Below are positions 25,839-39,986 of a stretch of 64,000 bases of DNA, piece by piece. A program made the translations under genes and the position numbers. Under the pieces are notes generated by a model. It saw nothing but the letters and a program-made list of their open reading frames with translations. It made no database searches and was not told the DNA's origin. Source of the stretch: Cinclus cinclus (taxonomy: Eukaryota; Chordata; Aves; Passeriformes; Cinclidae); assembly GCF_963662255.1 (NCBI RefSeq), contig NC_085046.1:134769392-134833391 (forward strand), given 5' to 3'. Each line of letters opens with the position of its first letter. The stretch's first letter is position 1.

Positions 25839-28800
25839 TAAGTTTCATAGTGAAAATTGCCAGTATAGTTACAGTCATAAAAGTGAAGCTGGGGATTGTG
25901 CTTTTGTGGTTTGCTTCTGTCAACTTATTTTAGAGGTGAACAAAGACTTCTTACTGGTTTGACAGTTGATCTCCTTGTCCAATCTTCAGTACAGTGAAAA
26001 CAATGTGCTTTAATCCTTTAATATTCTGGTCATTATAGGAAGCTTAATCTTTGAGTAAAAATATGTACATGATTAAGAAATACTGCAAATTTTAAAAAGT
26101 GATGAAAAAAAAAAGCAAATTAATAAAATAACCCCAAATACAATTGTGTCACAATTACCTCTTAATTGTTTCTGAGCTGGTCTAGAGCATAAAAGCTCAG
26201 TCTTTTACTCTCAACTTTTCTGGTTTTTACACATACCATGATTGCAAGTTCCAATGCTTATTGAACCATTTATTAATCTCTTAGTATTTATAATAAAAGA
26301 TTGTATCAGGTACAAGAGATTGTATCAGAACAAATGTTACCTTAAAGCAAACTAGTTTTATTTTGTTTTTAGTTTACATAGATATGCTAATCAATATCAT
26401 TGGTCTTCTGTCAGACATTAACAGGTTGAAATGAAATAGGTAAATTAATTTTCTTGAAGACTCTTCAGGTAACCTTACAGTGGGGTAAGGAATTGTGTCC
26501 CTCTAATGTGCCATTCAAAAGCACAACAGATACTCATGCAGACCACAGTTCTTCTTTTCCATATCAAAAAGTCTTTTGAAGGCAGTTCTAAAGCACATGT
26601 TGCATAACTGGCTTATGACACAAATAAAAATCCTCAAAACAAGAAAGCAGGATAGAAAATACAGAAGGAATTTTGAAACAACAACCATTGCTTTTGAGTG
26701 GTGAGGTGCAGTTAACTGGAAGGAATGAAATTTGTTCTTTTTTCTTTGTCTCTCAACACATAGACATGATATTTGCCAGCTTCTTGGCTCTTACCATGAA
26801 GTACGTAGTCTCTGGACTACCTTATCAAATGTTTTCCATTTTGTGATGCTTCATTAAGCTCCTGGTGCTAGAAAAGCCATGTTCTGTATTGAAAGCAATT
26901 TTCCTGAGAGCACCATCATTTAGAACAGAGAACATGGGAAGGTTTGAGAGAAAACTCCTGACTGGTGGGGGCTCAGAAAGCAGAACAGTGAGGGATAGGG
27001 ATGCTGAGGGATAGGTCTGGGACTGTGCAGCTGTGGACAGAGAGTGCAGCACGCTGGGGCTTGTGTAGTGAAATCAGTATCCCTCATAAATTTGAAATAT
27101 CAAGGTTTCACAATCTTTGTTTTGCATTGCAACATGAGTGAACAGGCTGAAAAGAAATGAAGGACACTAATCTAAACATGCTAATAGCCTCATGTTTTCC
27201 CTAGGACTTTGATATTCAGGGATAAAATGAAGACTACCAGACCAGCATTCTTGTAAAGGTACAGAGATCCTAACATCCAAAGAGACTGAAGAGTATCATA
27301 GAGGGAAGGAGCAGTAACCCATAAGATGTCTTGCTTTTAGCAGTGTGAAGACACTGGAATCCTTATACAGGAAAAAAAATCCTTTAAAGATGGAACATCA
27401 GTGAAGGAGTCAAAGGAGGGAAAAGGCTGTGGAAAGGGAGAGAGCCTGATTCCTAAACTAGCTTTAAGAGAAGATCCTACATGGAACACACTGATCAATT
27501 TATCAGCTTCTAAGAAGAAATGCTCCTGGAGAGGAATAATTTCCATAGTATGGCATTTTGTGAAGAGTAATGACACATAGTATCTTATATGCATACTTCA
27601 TACTGAGCATACAAAACAAAATAGCTGTTGTCTGAAATGGTTAAAATTTTCTGTGGAAAAAAACATTGAAAATAAATCTGATCCATTGGAGCCTATTATA
27701 ACACCCATATCCTCACAGAACAGAACAGATTTGCACTCTCACTGCCATCTGGAATGGAATTATGCTAGCAGTCTCTAAAAAATACAAATTAACTATTTCC
27801 TGCATTTCTATAGTATGATGCTTCCTTTTTCTGTTCATGTCTCCTGTTTGGTTAATCATGGTAGTCATTGTGTGAATGTCACATTTGCTTACTGTTCGGA
27901 TCAGAAAGAGTAGTAACGTCTGTGGAAGAGATACATGAAATGTGAAATATAATTTAAAATTAGTCTCTCTCCCATTAAGTTGATGGCCTTTACTAAGACA
28001 TAACTGTAACAGATACTGCTTAACCTAGCTAGATTATATAGTCTTACAACTAAAATGAACATCAGGTATGCATGATCAGTCTTTTACAGGTGTTTAAAAT
28101 AACACACATATTAGGAAAAACCCAGCTAAAATTTAAAAATAAATTTTTTATTGAAGGGAGAGAGCTCTCAGTAGATCATGTACTTGATCAAATTTGTTAT
28201 TACAATTACTGTTCTCTTTTAAAGCAGACCTGCATTTGATGTGCAAATAAAAAATCTATTTTTCTCTCCTTCTTGACTATTTGTTATTTACAAGAAGTTG
28301 TGTAGTAGTTTTGCATAAATAAACTTCAGACTGAAGGTTGATTGTGAAATGCTCACTTCAGTGATTCAGTAATTGTGATTCATGTTTTGTAGCTAATCAC
28401 TCAAAGCACCTGGCATTATTCCCCATCTGTAGAGCAAGACATAAAATGAGGAATGTATAATTTGCTTTCTGAATTGATGGAAGAAATAGAAGTAAAATTT
28501 ATGAAAACCTCAAGTTTTGAAAACTTTTTAAGATTATCTGATACCTGGTATAGTCATAAGAAACCAGCGAGGCTGGAGAAATAAGATCATAAATATTTAA
28601 CCATTTGTCCCCAAAAAATCTAGAGACATGTTTTGCTCTGGATAGTCTTTAAATCTGCATTGGTAAATTCTCCTCATTCCTTAAACCTTGCAGATTTTCA
28701 TCTGGTTTGTCCCATCTGGAGTATGGAACTGGAGTTAGAAAGACATTCTATAAGACAACCAAAATAATTATGCTCAGATTAATTCCACCAAAAATTATGC

Positions 28801-30215
28801 ATTTAATTATTGGAATTACTTGTACTGAGGAAGGACTCAGAGAACTGAAGAAGAATTTTTAATTCATTGAGCAAAAAAAGAAAACAAATTAATTATTATT
28901 TCCAGTTGAATAAATCTTCCCAGAAAGGACCATCATAATCTTCCCCAAAAGGAGCATAGCTCTCCAGCTGCAGCCCGAATAGATGGATTCAAAGCAGTTC
29001 TAACTGGCTACAGAGTGAAGAGTTTCTCTTAAATCTGTGTATTGAATGCTTAGACAATAAACTTCTTGGTGCCAAAAACGGCTGCAAAGGAATGTTTCAT
29101 GTCTCCATGAATTTGAGTTCTAAGATGTAAGTGTCTAAATCAGAACTAGTAAATCTAAAGGTCTCTTCAGCCAATGAAAAATAACGGACAACTCAATTTT
29201 AGACATTCTGTTTTAGATGAAATAACTGCAAATGGTCATTAAGATGAGCTGTGCCAGTGTAAGGTTTGCTACACTGTGCTTATCTAGGGCCAGGGTTAGG
29301 TTAGACTCTCACTCCTGGCTGTAATACTGCTCACCCATACTGAGAGTTCTGATGTGAGTTTTGAGGCAGAAGATTAGACCCTCACCTTTTCCAGGTTTTT
29401 TTTGCCAGTACTATATAGCTGCCTCACGCATATCATCACCCTGCAGGAGTTAATACCAAAATAACACTTTGTTCTAAGTTATTAAGAACAGTTAGGGGAT
29501 ATTATTAACAAGTAAAATTTACTCTACAAAGACCATGTTTTTAGATTTAGATAGTTTTCAGGTTGCAGATGAATGAAATATTTCTGTAGGGCGTTATGGG
29601 TTTTGCAGACTTCCCTAGATGTCTTTAATGAAGAACTCAAAAGACTGATCCCACTCTGTAGATACCATAATTAAATGTTAGTTTTGTCTTATTTCAGAAG
29701 CAGCAGGCCCATGTATGTTACTGAGTGTGGTGTCATTATGCTGGCAAGTACGCAGTCAGAAATAACATTAACTTCTAACCAGATGACCTGGTGGAGCACT
29801 GCAGTTTAACCTCTTTCTCACATCTTATGTCAGTCAAAGACTAATGTACTTACACTCCAGAGCAAAAGATCCAAATAACATTTAAATCAGGGAGCCTGCA
29901 ATGACAGAAAGAAATACAGTCTGGCCAAGCTTTTGTTTCTAATCATGAAACAAAGTACTGGTGTGCTATCCATGATCACCAGCTCTGTTTACAGGCTTGG
30001 TTGCTGTGGTGATGGCATCATATGAATATTTTGATGGGGACTGAATCCTTCCAGCAGCAGAAGTGGTTTTCAAGCAGCCTATAATTGCTTGTTTACAAAA
30101 TACTCCATAGTTTTCTGAGCACACAGCCCAATAAAATAGGAATAGACTCATAGAAAGTCTCCAGAATTGCCTTTCTGTGTAGAGGAGAGAAACTGATTCC
30201 AAATTAGAGAAAAAA

Positions 30216-30300
30216 CAAGGGAAGAGAAGGGAAGAGAAGCGAATGGGATGGGGATGGGGAAGGGGAAGAGGAAGGGGAAGGGAAAATGGAAAGGAAAACA
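30216..30300. repeat. purine-rich imperfect repeat
   Basis: GGGAAGAGAA units pass into GGGGAT and GGGGAA units. The plus strand is nearly all purine with several runs of four G. The overlapping open frames are low-complexity artefacts. Confidence 0.8.
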
Positions 30301-33300
30301 TAAGCTCAATCAAGTGGTCACTGGCATCTCTGCAACCCACCCATAGCTGCACAGGTGGGAGCTGGAGCTGTCTCTCTACTGCCAGGCCCCAGAGCAGTCC
30401 TGAGATGCTGCATGCTCCACTGCCCTCTGCAAGTCACAGACCTGCAACCCCTCTTCTTGAGCCATGGTTTGGTGTGATTCTAAAAACATCAAGAAGTGTC
30501 AACACACTGAATCAGAAACTGAGGTCCAGCAGCAATGGCACCTTCCCCAGTATCCTATCACTTTGTCAGATCTGGGTGGTAGCTCTGAAATCTCTCTGCA
30601 GCATCTAGAAGAGATGTGAACCTTGCTGCTAGGCATCCTGCTAGGCAGTGCAATCCATGGATTGAGGCCCCTTGCAGCAGTTAAGTACTGCTGATCTTCC
30701 AAAGACATTTTGAACACCAATGCTGGCCATTGCTATCCTCCTCCTTGGAAAGTCAGGATTATGCCTGTTATTTTTATATACTTGAATAAGCATAGGAGAT
30801 GCATTTTGCATGCTACGATACCTGGCCTTAAACTGGTTTCTGGAGTTGGGGAATTGAACCAAAAATAAAGCTAAGTGTCACTGTTTTGGTGTCCCTGTCT
30901 TTCCTGTCTGGACTACACTACATTATACTCATGTCAGAAATAACCAGCTCTCAGAGAGCTCTCAGAACTCTCAACCGTCACATCCAGTGAACCAGTGGTA
31001 CACTAATGTAATACTTTGTTTTCTTTTACTCTCATTCCCTTATCATAATGCTGAGACTGCCTGGAAGATACCAACCCTCAGATATCTAAAGCAAATCTAT
31101 CATTTTGGCCTGGTGTAAAATTCGTCCCAAAGCAAAAAAATATTCTTTCTACAAGGTTTTTCAGGAGCCTTTCAGTGCCTGTTCCATGTGCACTAAAGTG
31201 GGAATGGAGGAGGTGAACCTGGCAGAGATTTAACATGTTTCTGCAGTGCTATGAGTGTTCAGCTGTTTTGTGTTTTAAACAAATGTTTCAGATCTTCTTA
31301 CTCAAGAAAGGGGAGGGGGCGGGGGAAGCCTTTTTAAAGTGTGAAGTATTATTAACTATTCCGTTTTCAAAAGGTAAGCATACACTCAGCTTCAGTGCTA
31401 TTTCTCTCACTCAAAGCCAGATCTTGTCTGGATGTATCAAAATTTTTAAGTGATTGAGTTTACACACTTAATGTGGCAAACCAGAATCTGACATTATTAA
31501 ATGTCTAAGACTGCCCAGAATACAGGATGAAGTGAAACTCAAAACTTCAGTATTTTGCATGGGAGTTTTATGCTGGATAATTAGAAACGTTTAGTACCTG
31601 AACCTGGATTTCATATTCTGGACTTGTCTTACCTCTTCTATAGTTTCTGACTCTTTTGTTTCTCTTAGCCTAGTCTCAAAACACACTTCAGTCTTTTAAG
31701 ATTTTATTTTTTCTTTCAATTATTTTTACCATTACCTGACTATCATGTATTTTCATCTTGCCTGCCTTACTGAGATTCTTAAATGTCTTTGCTAAAATCT
31801 TCCCTTTAATGAGCAGATTGTATTTTACCTTGCTAATTGGACACCTCTACATGGGAAGCTGAGGAAATGAAACTGTCTGGAAAAAGAAAGCACATTGCAC
31901 TGTCTAGAACTGAATTTACAAATAATGCTTCATCACTTAACACAATTAAATTCTAGCAGGTTTTTTTTATTCCCTGGGCTAGTTCAGTGGCATTGAATCT
32001 GCCCTTCCAGCTACATGTAGCCTACTGGAGCCTCTTCCACAGTTTTGGGAGGCTGGATGGGAAAAATGAGGAATAGGCAACCTGGAGATGAAGCTCTGAT
32101 GTGCGGAGCAGCTGTTCTGCCTGCATGACCTGTGGGGCTGCATTTCACTGGTCTTATTTAATGACCACTCGGTTTCATTTCACAGACTGGATTTAGATTA
32201 CAGGATGCCATGTCAAAAGCTGAGGCTTTCTGCTCTCCATAGAGCATCTTCTGCTTCTGAAACAGACACTTGTGTGATTTTCCTGTTATTACACCTGCAC
32301 TGAGTTCTCCTGCTTATTACTCGTATTGCTGCAGCACAGGCAACACCATTCCAGTGTGATTCTCTGAAGGAACATGCCTCCTGGAAATGATCTCCCTAGC
32401 CCTGATCTGAGATGTGAAAATGCAGGTGAGAAAAGCACATTTATCTTCAGAAATGGAAAAGATAATATGAATGGAAGCCTATCATTAATAAGTAAAACTG
32501 TCTCTACCCACCAGCTGGAAAGAGGCCTGCAGTTTGTGATGATGTTTGTAATAAGAAATGTAAGCAATTGTTGCTGAAATACTGAAGTGTCATTGGAAAG
32601 TGACATCCTTAATACAGAAAGATACTGTATAAATTAAACTCATCAATTTTGCATTGAATATTTTGCTTACTCTTGTTTTGAATTCTAAGTACATTAAATA
32701 ATTGATAGTGAAATGCACTAGCTCTGAACCAGACTGTAATCCTGGTTATAGGAGAGCACAAGAGCTTTTCCTTTCCCTTTTTAAAAATTTTGGCTTATGC
32801 ATTGTCACATCTGCTGGACAGCTGATGGGAGCACTTGCAGCCTAATGCAGCCTCCGTGTTGTAGTGCTGGCCAGTGGCATTTTGTTAGCTCAGCCTGCCA
32901 GTAATTCCATTGTGATGCTTGGCAGAAGCAAACTGGATTAATCTCCATATTGAAAGAGAGAGCTTGCATAACAGAGGCCATAATTTGAATGTTGGTTTTG
33001 GTCCCTTTTGTGGCCTAACCACATATGCAACTTTCACACAACAAAGCCTCTTATAAGTGATTGTTGGCTGGGAAGTGGGCCAAATTCATCTTCTTGTAAT
33101 TCCATGACATCAGGACCCTTGCCAAGGGGAACATGTCACACTGTTCCTACAATTAATCCCTATGAAGTCTTTTTGGACAAGCTTTTCTACTTTACACTCT
33201 CAGTTTGAATAGAGGGCTTGTTTTTGTGCAACACATTTGGGTGGAAGGGTCTTTAGGAAAAGGCTGTGTTTTGACTTAGTGTGACACTTGCACAATGAGA

Positions 33301-34602
33301 TCAGACCTCTGGGGTGGGTTTGCAGTACCAATTCTATGAACTGTCTAAATTCAGGTACTTTCTCAGAATGTACTCCTTCTTTATTTGCCACTGCACTACT
33401 GAAGTAAAGTTTCCTAGTGATATAAATAGCTATGTTAATGATGGGTCAGTTTTGACCAGCTATAAGCACACAGCTTCCAGTAATTTAGAAAACTCTGGAT
33501 CTCTTGGTTCCTAATCAAGGCCACCCTTCTACCTGGGGAAGAAATGCCATAGTCACTTCTTTTGACTTGGATTTTGTTCCTAGTATAGGAAAACAGAACA
33601 CACGTCTGTGGGGTTTGTCTGCATTTTGACAGTGAAAAGATGTGATTGGAAATTCTTCCACCTGTTTTTTGGCAATTCCTGCCAATAAGAGAAGATGGGA
33701 AAGTTAAATGAGAACTGACAAGAGAAATAAAAAATAGCAGCAACTGTAAATAGTTAAAATCTTATTTTATTCTAGCTTGGTATTTAATTCTTACAAAAAG
33801 ATGGGGTTGTTTTGTGTTGATCTACAGAAGAAAAATGCATGTATGAAGGCTTGTGCTTACAGGGCAGAGGTGTATATGACCTGCATGGCTGAATGGTAGG
33901 ATCAGGTATGAATTATGTGATCTAATTTGTGGTATGGATCTATGGCATATGTCAGTTAATAAGCTGAAAATAATTCCTTCTTCTGCAGTAAACCATATGT
34001 TCTTAATTTTTTATGAGAAGATAGGAGGACTAAAACACACAAGGTCAGTCACAAAAAGATACTGGTAAATCTCAGCTGAAGAATGTCAATTTCTTATTTT
34101 AAATTAAAATTAATTTAAATTGAAATTAATTTTCTGTTTCCTGTTGTACCTTCATTATTTTTCTTCTTGTATATCCAGCATTAATTGAATGCTTAATCTG
34201 TCTGTTCAGGGTTTCAGTAGTAATAACTTTCATCACTGCAGCATCTAACACATATCAGAAAAGCTATGGAGTGATTGCACGGAGCCTGTAACTCTTGCAG
34301 TTTCTAAAGGCTGTAATGATGTTGCTGGTTTTAGGACAAAAAAGCTAAGAGATTATGGATGTTGCTTCACTGGACAGCAGTTTTAAAACTAAGATATGTT
34401 CAGCTTGGAATGCTTTTCCAAAATTTGACATCTGAATTGCATAATACATTTCATACCTCAGGCTGAGAGTTACAATTAAGAAATCTGTAACACAGGGCCA
34501 GCTGAAAAGAGTGAATTAATTGGTTATATTTTAGCTATGTCCAAGTCAGTTGCCTTTTTTTATTGTGTTGAAAAATATGTTTAGAACAAGTCAATTCACT
34601 GT

Positions 34603-34658
34603 GGGTTTTTTTTTTTTGGTTTTTGGTTTTTGGTTTTTGGTTTTTGGGTTTTTTTTAA
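34603..34658. repeat. (GGTTTTT)n short tandem repeat
   Basis: A T-run followed by about five GGTTTTT units and a second T-run. Confidence 0.92.
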
Positions 34659-36292
34659 TGGCAATTGCAGGAGGCTGTTCTGAAGCTTTTCAAGTTCTTC
34701 TGAGAAACTTGTTCATGCATTAGGTAGTGAAGAGTCATGCACACTTCAGCCATTTCCCAGGATCTATCTCTGTTGCAAAGAGTTGCAAACAAAAATGCCT
34801 TTGTGATTAAGCCATAGGAAATGAAATGTCTGTTACTGCTTGCAGGACCACACAGAAATACTAAGTGACTTACAAGCACTTTTCATTTTATTGACAGCTG
34901 TACAGAATTGAGGATTATTAGAGAAAATCTTAGATCTGCATGGTCTTTCTTGACAAGGAAGAGGATTGAATTTGCAGAAGCTGTTACAAAGGCCTATTTT
35001 TTTTTTCACATGATAATAGGCATTTCACATAATCTTAGATGAACACACTGTAGACTTCTTATAAGACCCAACCTAACTTCAGGGTGTTCTAGGTCCTTTT
35101 GTATGTTGTAAATCCATCTCACCAACTGTTTCTTGGGGGTCTGAGAAAGACTGGGAACAACTGAGGTTTATGCTGACTAGTGTTGGGCTTGTTTTTATGA
35201 CATTAAGTGGGATTCCTACCATTCTTTAGCAGAAGTACCAGCCCTATACATTGAGGTCATGTTTTTTTTCAGAAAATATTCTATTTCATATATAACAAAC
35301 AACAACAAAGTAATTGTATCTAAATTGTTCAGTTTAGAATTTAATTAAAATCCATTTTATAAAGGAACGACTTCAGTTACTGTCTGATCATTAGGTCAAG
35401 CTCACTATATACCAAATTTAAATGCATCCAAACTGCTACAAACAATTTGTGGCAGCTGTGCTTTTCTCTGGAGATGTATGTGACTTCTAGTATTTGTGTT
35501 TATATAAAAGGAAAACCTCTAATAATTACAGGACTCATTAAAACTCTCTCAAAAAAAAAGCACCCATCCTTATTGACAAGAGCTTGTAACTGAATAAGGC
35601 ATCTCGGTCTTAGAGACACAATTAACTCCAGCCCTAGTCTTTGGTGAATGACCTTTTCAACACCCAGAGCCCTGAAGACTCCTGTGTGCAATCAGAGGTG
35701 TGACTGCAGCCTGCACTACTCTACCCTTTTTGCAGAAAGACAGGGTGGGGAGAGCACAGACAGCTGTGTATTGGAGACATCAGCAACGGCTGCTCCAGCA
35801 TAATTTGGATGGTGAGCATCTCGACACAGTGTGCCCTGCTAAAGCTGTGTTTATGCCTGGATATTTCAATGGAGCTTTGAGAGGACAGTGCTGCAGCAAA
35901 TGAGAAAAAGATGTCACTGTCACTCATCGATTGTAACAAGATGAAAATACTTCACTATGTCAGAAAACATAAATTACTTTACAAAAGACCTCTTAACTTT
36001 CTCATTTCCGTTTTGCTCCTTTTTGTTCTCAACCTTATTTGCCATGTGCAATACCACAAGTTCAGATTTGACCACCAAAATTCCTCTCTGAAGGAAAAAT
36101 TGCTCAATTTAAATAGTCAAATCAAGTTTGAAGTGGTTTAATAACTTACAAACAACACATACTTAAAGTGATCATTGAAGTATGCATTCAAGATCAAAAT
36201 CACTACAAGAAGTAACATGTACAGTACTAGCAAACATGAATTTCTACATACCTTTCTAAAACACCCCAGAACTGATAAATCCCTCCCCCTCA

Positions 36293-36535
36293 GCTACCAG
36301 CACACCTGCCCCTCTTGGACACAAGGGCTTCCCAATATGCTGGTCTCTGCAACCTGGCCCTCCACTAATTTGCTGAGTAACCCCAGAAACCTCTCCCTGT
36401 TTTCTTGTGCTGAAGTGCCCAGCACTGGACACATCACCCAGATCTGTCTCATCAGGCTGAGGAGCAGGACTATCTCCCTTGACCTCCTGGCAATGCTCTG
36501 CCTAATGTGATCCAGGAGGCTGCTGCCTTTCTTCA
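36293..36535 (-). mobile_element. CR1 LINE internal fragment, minus strand
   Basis: CCCAGCACTGGACACATCACCCAG, then GCTGAGGAGCAGGACTATCTCCC and TTGACCTCCTGGCAATGCTC match a CR1 3'-region segment in reverse orientation. Neither the 3' terminal repeat nor the 5' part is recognisable, and boundaries are approximate. Confidence 0.75.
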
Positions 36536-36664
36536 AAGTAAAATGATAAAATTTTAGTGATATTTAAAAAAAATGGTGGGTTTGGACTACACTGGTCCAA
36601 GGGAAAAGCTGTCCCTAAGCAGCCATTAACAAATATGAAGGATTTTTCAGACTGCAGTGTAGTT

Positions 36665-37235
36665 CATGCCCCTACAAGAAGGCTGAAGCAGAACTTTTTG
36701 CAAGAGAATGTAGTGACATGGCTAAGGTGAATGACTTTAAACTGAAAGAGGTTGGTTTTGAATAAATTTTAGGAAGAAATTCTTCACTATGAGGGTGGTA
36801 ATGTTGCCCAGTGCTGGAAGGTATGGATTGAACTGTCAAGGAGGTCTGTAAATCAATCAAGTGACCTTGCACCTTGAGTGAACAGGAGGCCAGTGATTCT
36901 CTAGCATGGATCAAGTTTAAAGGTGTCTGCATCTTCTTTATGTACCTTTGCCCAGGTGCTGATTTCAGGGTCCCCCCAAGAGCAAGTGAACAGGAATAAA
37001 CTCTTTGCATTCCAACAGTGACATTGTGGTTGTCCCACCCACCTGCTTGTGTTGACACACACACCTGGAGAAGCTGGATGTGGATGTCTCATCCCTGGAA
37101 GTGCTCAAGGCCAGACTGGATGGGACTTTGTGCAACCTGGTCAACTGGAAGGTGTCCCTGCCTGTGCCAAGGGGGTTGGAGCTAGATGATCTTTAAGTTC
37201 CTTTTCTACTCAAACTATATGTTCTATAGGTTTCT
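36665..37235 (+). mobile_element. CR1 LINE 3' region, plus strand, split by an LTR insertion
   Basis: The left half (about 36665-36811) contains GACTTTAAACTGAAAGAGG and TTAGGAAGAAATTCTTCACT. The right half (about 37069-37235) contains GGAAGTGCTCAAGGCCAGAC and GATGATCTTTAAGTTCC. In CR1 consensus these halves are contiguous. The 252 bp between them is a separate insertion. Confidence 0.88.
36812..37063 (+). mobile_element. solo LTR of an endogenous retrovirus, nested in CR1
   Basis: The 252-bp insertion begins TGCTGG and ends CACACA. It is flanked by CCCAG (36807-36811) and CCTGG (37064-37068). These differ only as expected if an original CCCGG duplication lost its CpG in opposite ways. TG...CA ends, a 5-bp target duplication and an internal AATAAA (36995-37000) suit a solo LTR, and 5 bp suits an ERVL-type integrase. 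I do not recognise the exact family. No internal viral sequence is present. Confidence 0.65.
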
Positions 37236-39650
37236 GTAATTTTCACTATTAGTGATTCTTGTACTAAGGAATCAAGATAATTGCAGGGTTTCTTTCTATG
37301 TATTGCAGCTACAACCCTTGATGTCAGTTTGTGAAAATTCTTGGTTTAGAACTAAAATACTCAATTTTCAGCCAATGCTACCAATCATGTCTGCTAAGTC
37401 TGCTGCGGCATGGCAGAACAGAAGCGAGGACAAAAGGTAGCTTCTTGTCTTTAGTGTGACATTCTAAAGATAGCAAAGTTAGATTCTTAATTTGGTGCCT
37501 TAGTGGTGTCTGAGCTATTTCCCAAATCTGTGGTAGCAAGTACATGGTGTAGCTTCATTTTTTTTTAGAGTTGTGATGTCCTGTACTGTGTGTTTCTCAG
37601 TATGAATGCTCTGGTCCTTCTGTCTGTAAGAGCTGAAAAGCAGAACTGGCCTTCCTCTGAAAAATGATTTGCTAGTCTCAGCCCATAACACGATAGATAA
37701 CCATTCTGTATAAACATGATCACTGCTTGGGAGACAACTTAAAATCAAGAGATCTGAAAACAGAGGCCAAAGCAACAACTTGATAAAGCTTGAGCTATGT
37801 TTCCCCAATGGGCATTCTAGGGAAGTATCTCCAAAGATGGTAGGAGTGAATCAACTAATACACCCCAGAATATTTCCCCCATTCTTTCAAGTCTGTCATA
37901 AAAAGCACAGGATGCAATAAAGCAGCCTTTCCCTAAAGAGAATCAATCAGCTATCTAACTGTATTTCCTTTCTCAAACACAGATCAGATGCTCTACAAGA
38001 CAGCACAAAAGACATTACAAAACAGGCTTCCCACAATGAAAGCTTCTTCTTAATTCTCTATAATTAGAATGACTTTTGAATGAGAAACAGCCTGTACAAT
38101 TTGTGCAGCCTGAGAGACTTCCTGCTCCAAAGAGCTATGAAATAATAACCTAGAGTGGGCTGCACCAGACCTTCCCCTGCAGAATTAATTTTTTCTCTTG
38201 GACATCACTGGGAGTTTTGTGGTGGATTCAGAGAGTATCTGGGGAGAGGAGAACATTATCATAACACAGTTGATCTCTATTTACCACAGACCATCAGCAT
38301 GCCCTGCAAATTTTCACACCTAGGCAATTTCTGGTGGTGTCCAACATTTATCTTCCTTCTGACCCTTGTGACAGCTGTGTGTGCTGCACTGGTCCCAAAT
38401 CAAAATGCTGATGTCAGCTGACAAATCAGAAGTATCATGCAAAATGCTGCTCAGTTTGCATCAAGGTGCCTTGAAAATCTTGGCTGCTGTATGATGTTTA
38501 CACCATTATTTACACACAGAAAAACACATTCTTGTTTCAAAACAAGTATTATTCCGTGTTTATTCTAAGCAGGTTATTTCACCCATTCATATATGCTCAA
38601 ATGTATTTTAAGCCTTCTATGTACATAAATACATAAAGCTTAATAAACCACAGTTAATAGATGTCTCTCTTTAGTGTTTATATTGCCCAAAAGAAATGTG
38701 AGAGGTTTGTGAAATTTTACATTTAACCTACTAGCTTAGTTATATGCATTCTATGGCAATCTCACAGATTAATGAAATTACATTAAAGAAAAGCTTTATT
38801 TGCTAAGAATTGTATTGGGCCACTGGAGATGTAAGTGGTGGGAAATTGGACCAAAAATACCTTTGATTATTTTAGGTTTTTACTTTGATGACTACATAAA
38901 GTAAGCATCCAGTCCAACAAGTACTCATCTTTCCTTTTAATATTTTAACGAAGCATTTTTCTAATAGTGAATCAGTGAAGATAATTAACTTTTAAAAAGT
39001 CTGGTTCACTATGAATACCTACAATTTTAATGGGAGACAGAAGAATCAATATACTTGTTATCTTTTACAGTTTCTGCTTCTCCTGCTATCCAATGGTGAC
39101 TTTACTTGAGCACAAAAACTGCTTAACTACACAAATAAGCCATGAGAATCAAAACACACAGAGAAGGCATAGCTCAAACTAACTTTGTAAATTACTTCTG
39201 TATTGCATTGTATTAACTCCAGCAATATCTGAAGCAACTACAGAGGATGCTCTATATTATGGCACTTGTTAAATGACTGTTTTGTACTTTGTTATAGATC
39301 TTGCATCTCCTTGATACTTCTACCTATCTCCTAATACCATAATACATCTGGTAGCCCTTTGCTTCCCTGCAAATTAGAAAATTCCAAACCTACTTCTTCC
39401 TCCCTCCAGCCCCCACCCCTTACGCTACCCCAGAATAACTTTTTTTCATGCAAATAGGGTAGAAGATAGGCATAAGAAAAGGTATCAAGATTAGGCTTGC
39501 TATAGGAATGTCATTCTAAATTTATTCAATATTTCACTTTCTTAGACTTCTCTTTTCAGTTTTCCTTAAAGACTTTGACTTCTGTTCTAAAAGTGCAAAT
39601 AAAAAACTAGATATTTAAATTCAAAACACTGTGGGAATTTTTACCAAGAC
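37236..39650. other. 3' flank of KCNV1, no other gene seen
   Basis: AT-rich, with scattered AATAAA hexamers on the minus strand that could serve longer KCNV1 transcripts. No repeat family is recognised. Confidence 0.6.
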
Positions 39651-39656
39651 TTTATT
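39651..39656 (-). other. candidate poly(A) signal of KCNV1
   Basis: TTTATT on the plus strand reads AATAAA on the coding strand, about 330 bp beyond the KCNV1 stop, and is the first canonical hexamer I noticed downstream. Further AATAAA hexamers on the minus strand lie at 39521-39526, 38795-38800 and 38559-38564, so the 3' UTR could be longer. Transcript 3' ends would decide which is used. Confidence 0.45.
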
Positions 39657-39986
39657 ATGATACATTTGTAGGGATTTAGATTAGACAAATGCTTGCATCA
39701 TTGTTTTACTTTCATTAATCCATTATTTCCCATCTCACCTACCACGATCCAGTTCTGAAAGCAGGTTTTAGAGTTCCTTGAGAGATTCCATGTTATGAAT
39801 TCTGCCTTTTGTACACAACAGATATTTCAGTCTGTCCAAGTAAGTAAAACTCCACATAGAAAAGCAAATACACTGTGTGGCAAATAATAAAAAAAGAGAA
39901 ACTTAATACTAAATTTCTGAAGTAGTCTGTGTGCTACACAAGGTTAAATAACTTCAAAGTCAAAAGCAAAAATCATCGCACCAAAG

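Larger units (their letters stand above)
25839..36292. other. intergenic, no gene seen
   Basis: AT-rich flank downstream of KCNV1, with simple repeats at 30.2 and 34.6 kb only. Open frames are short and without family resemblance. Confidence 0.65.

Noticed and set aside
35500..35939. Short overlapping frames of 63-72 codons on both strands
   Set aside because: No coding signature, splice context or family resemblance.
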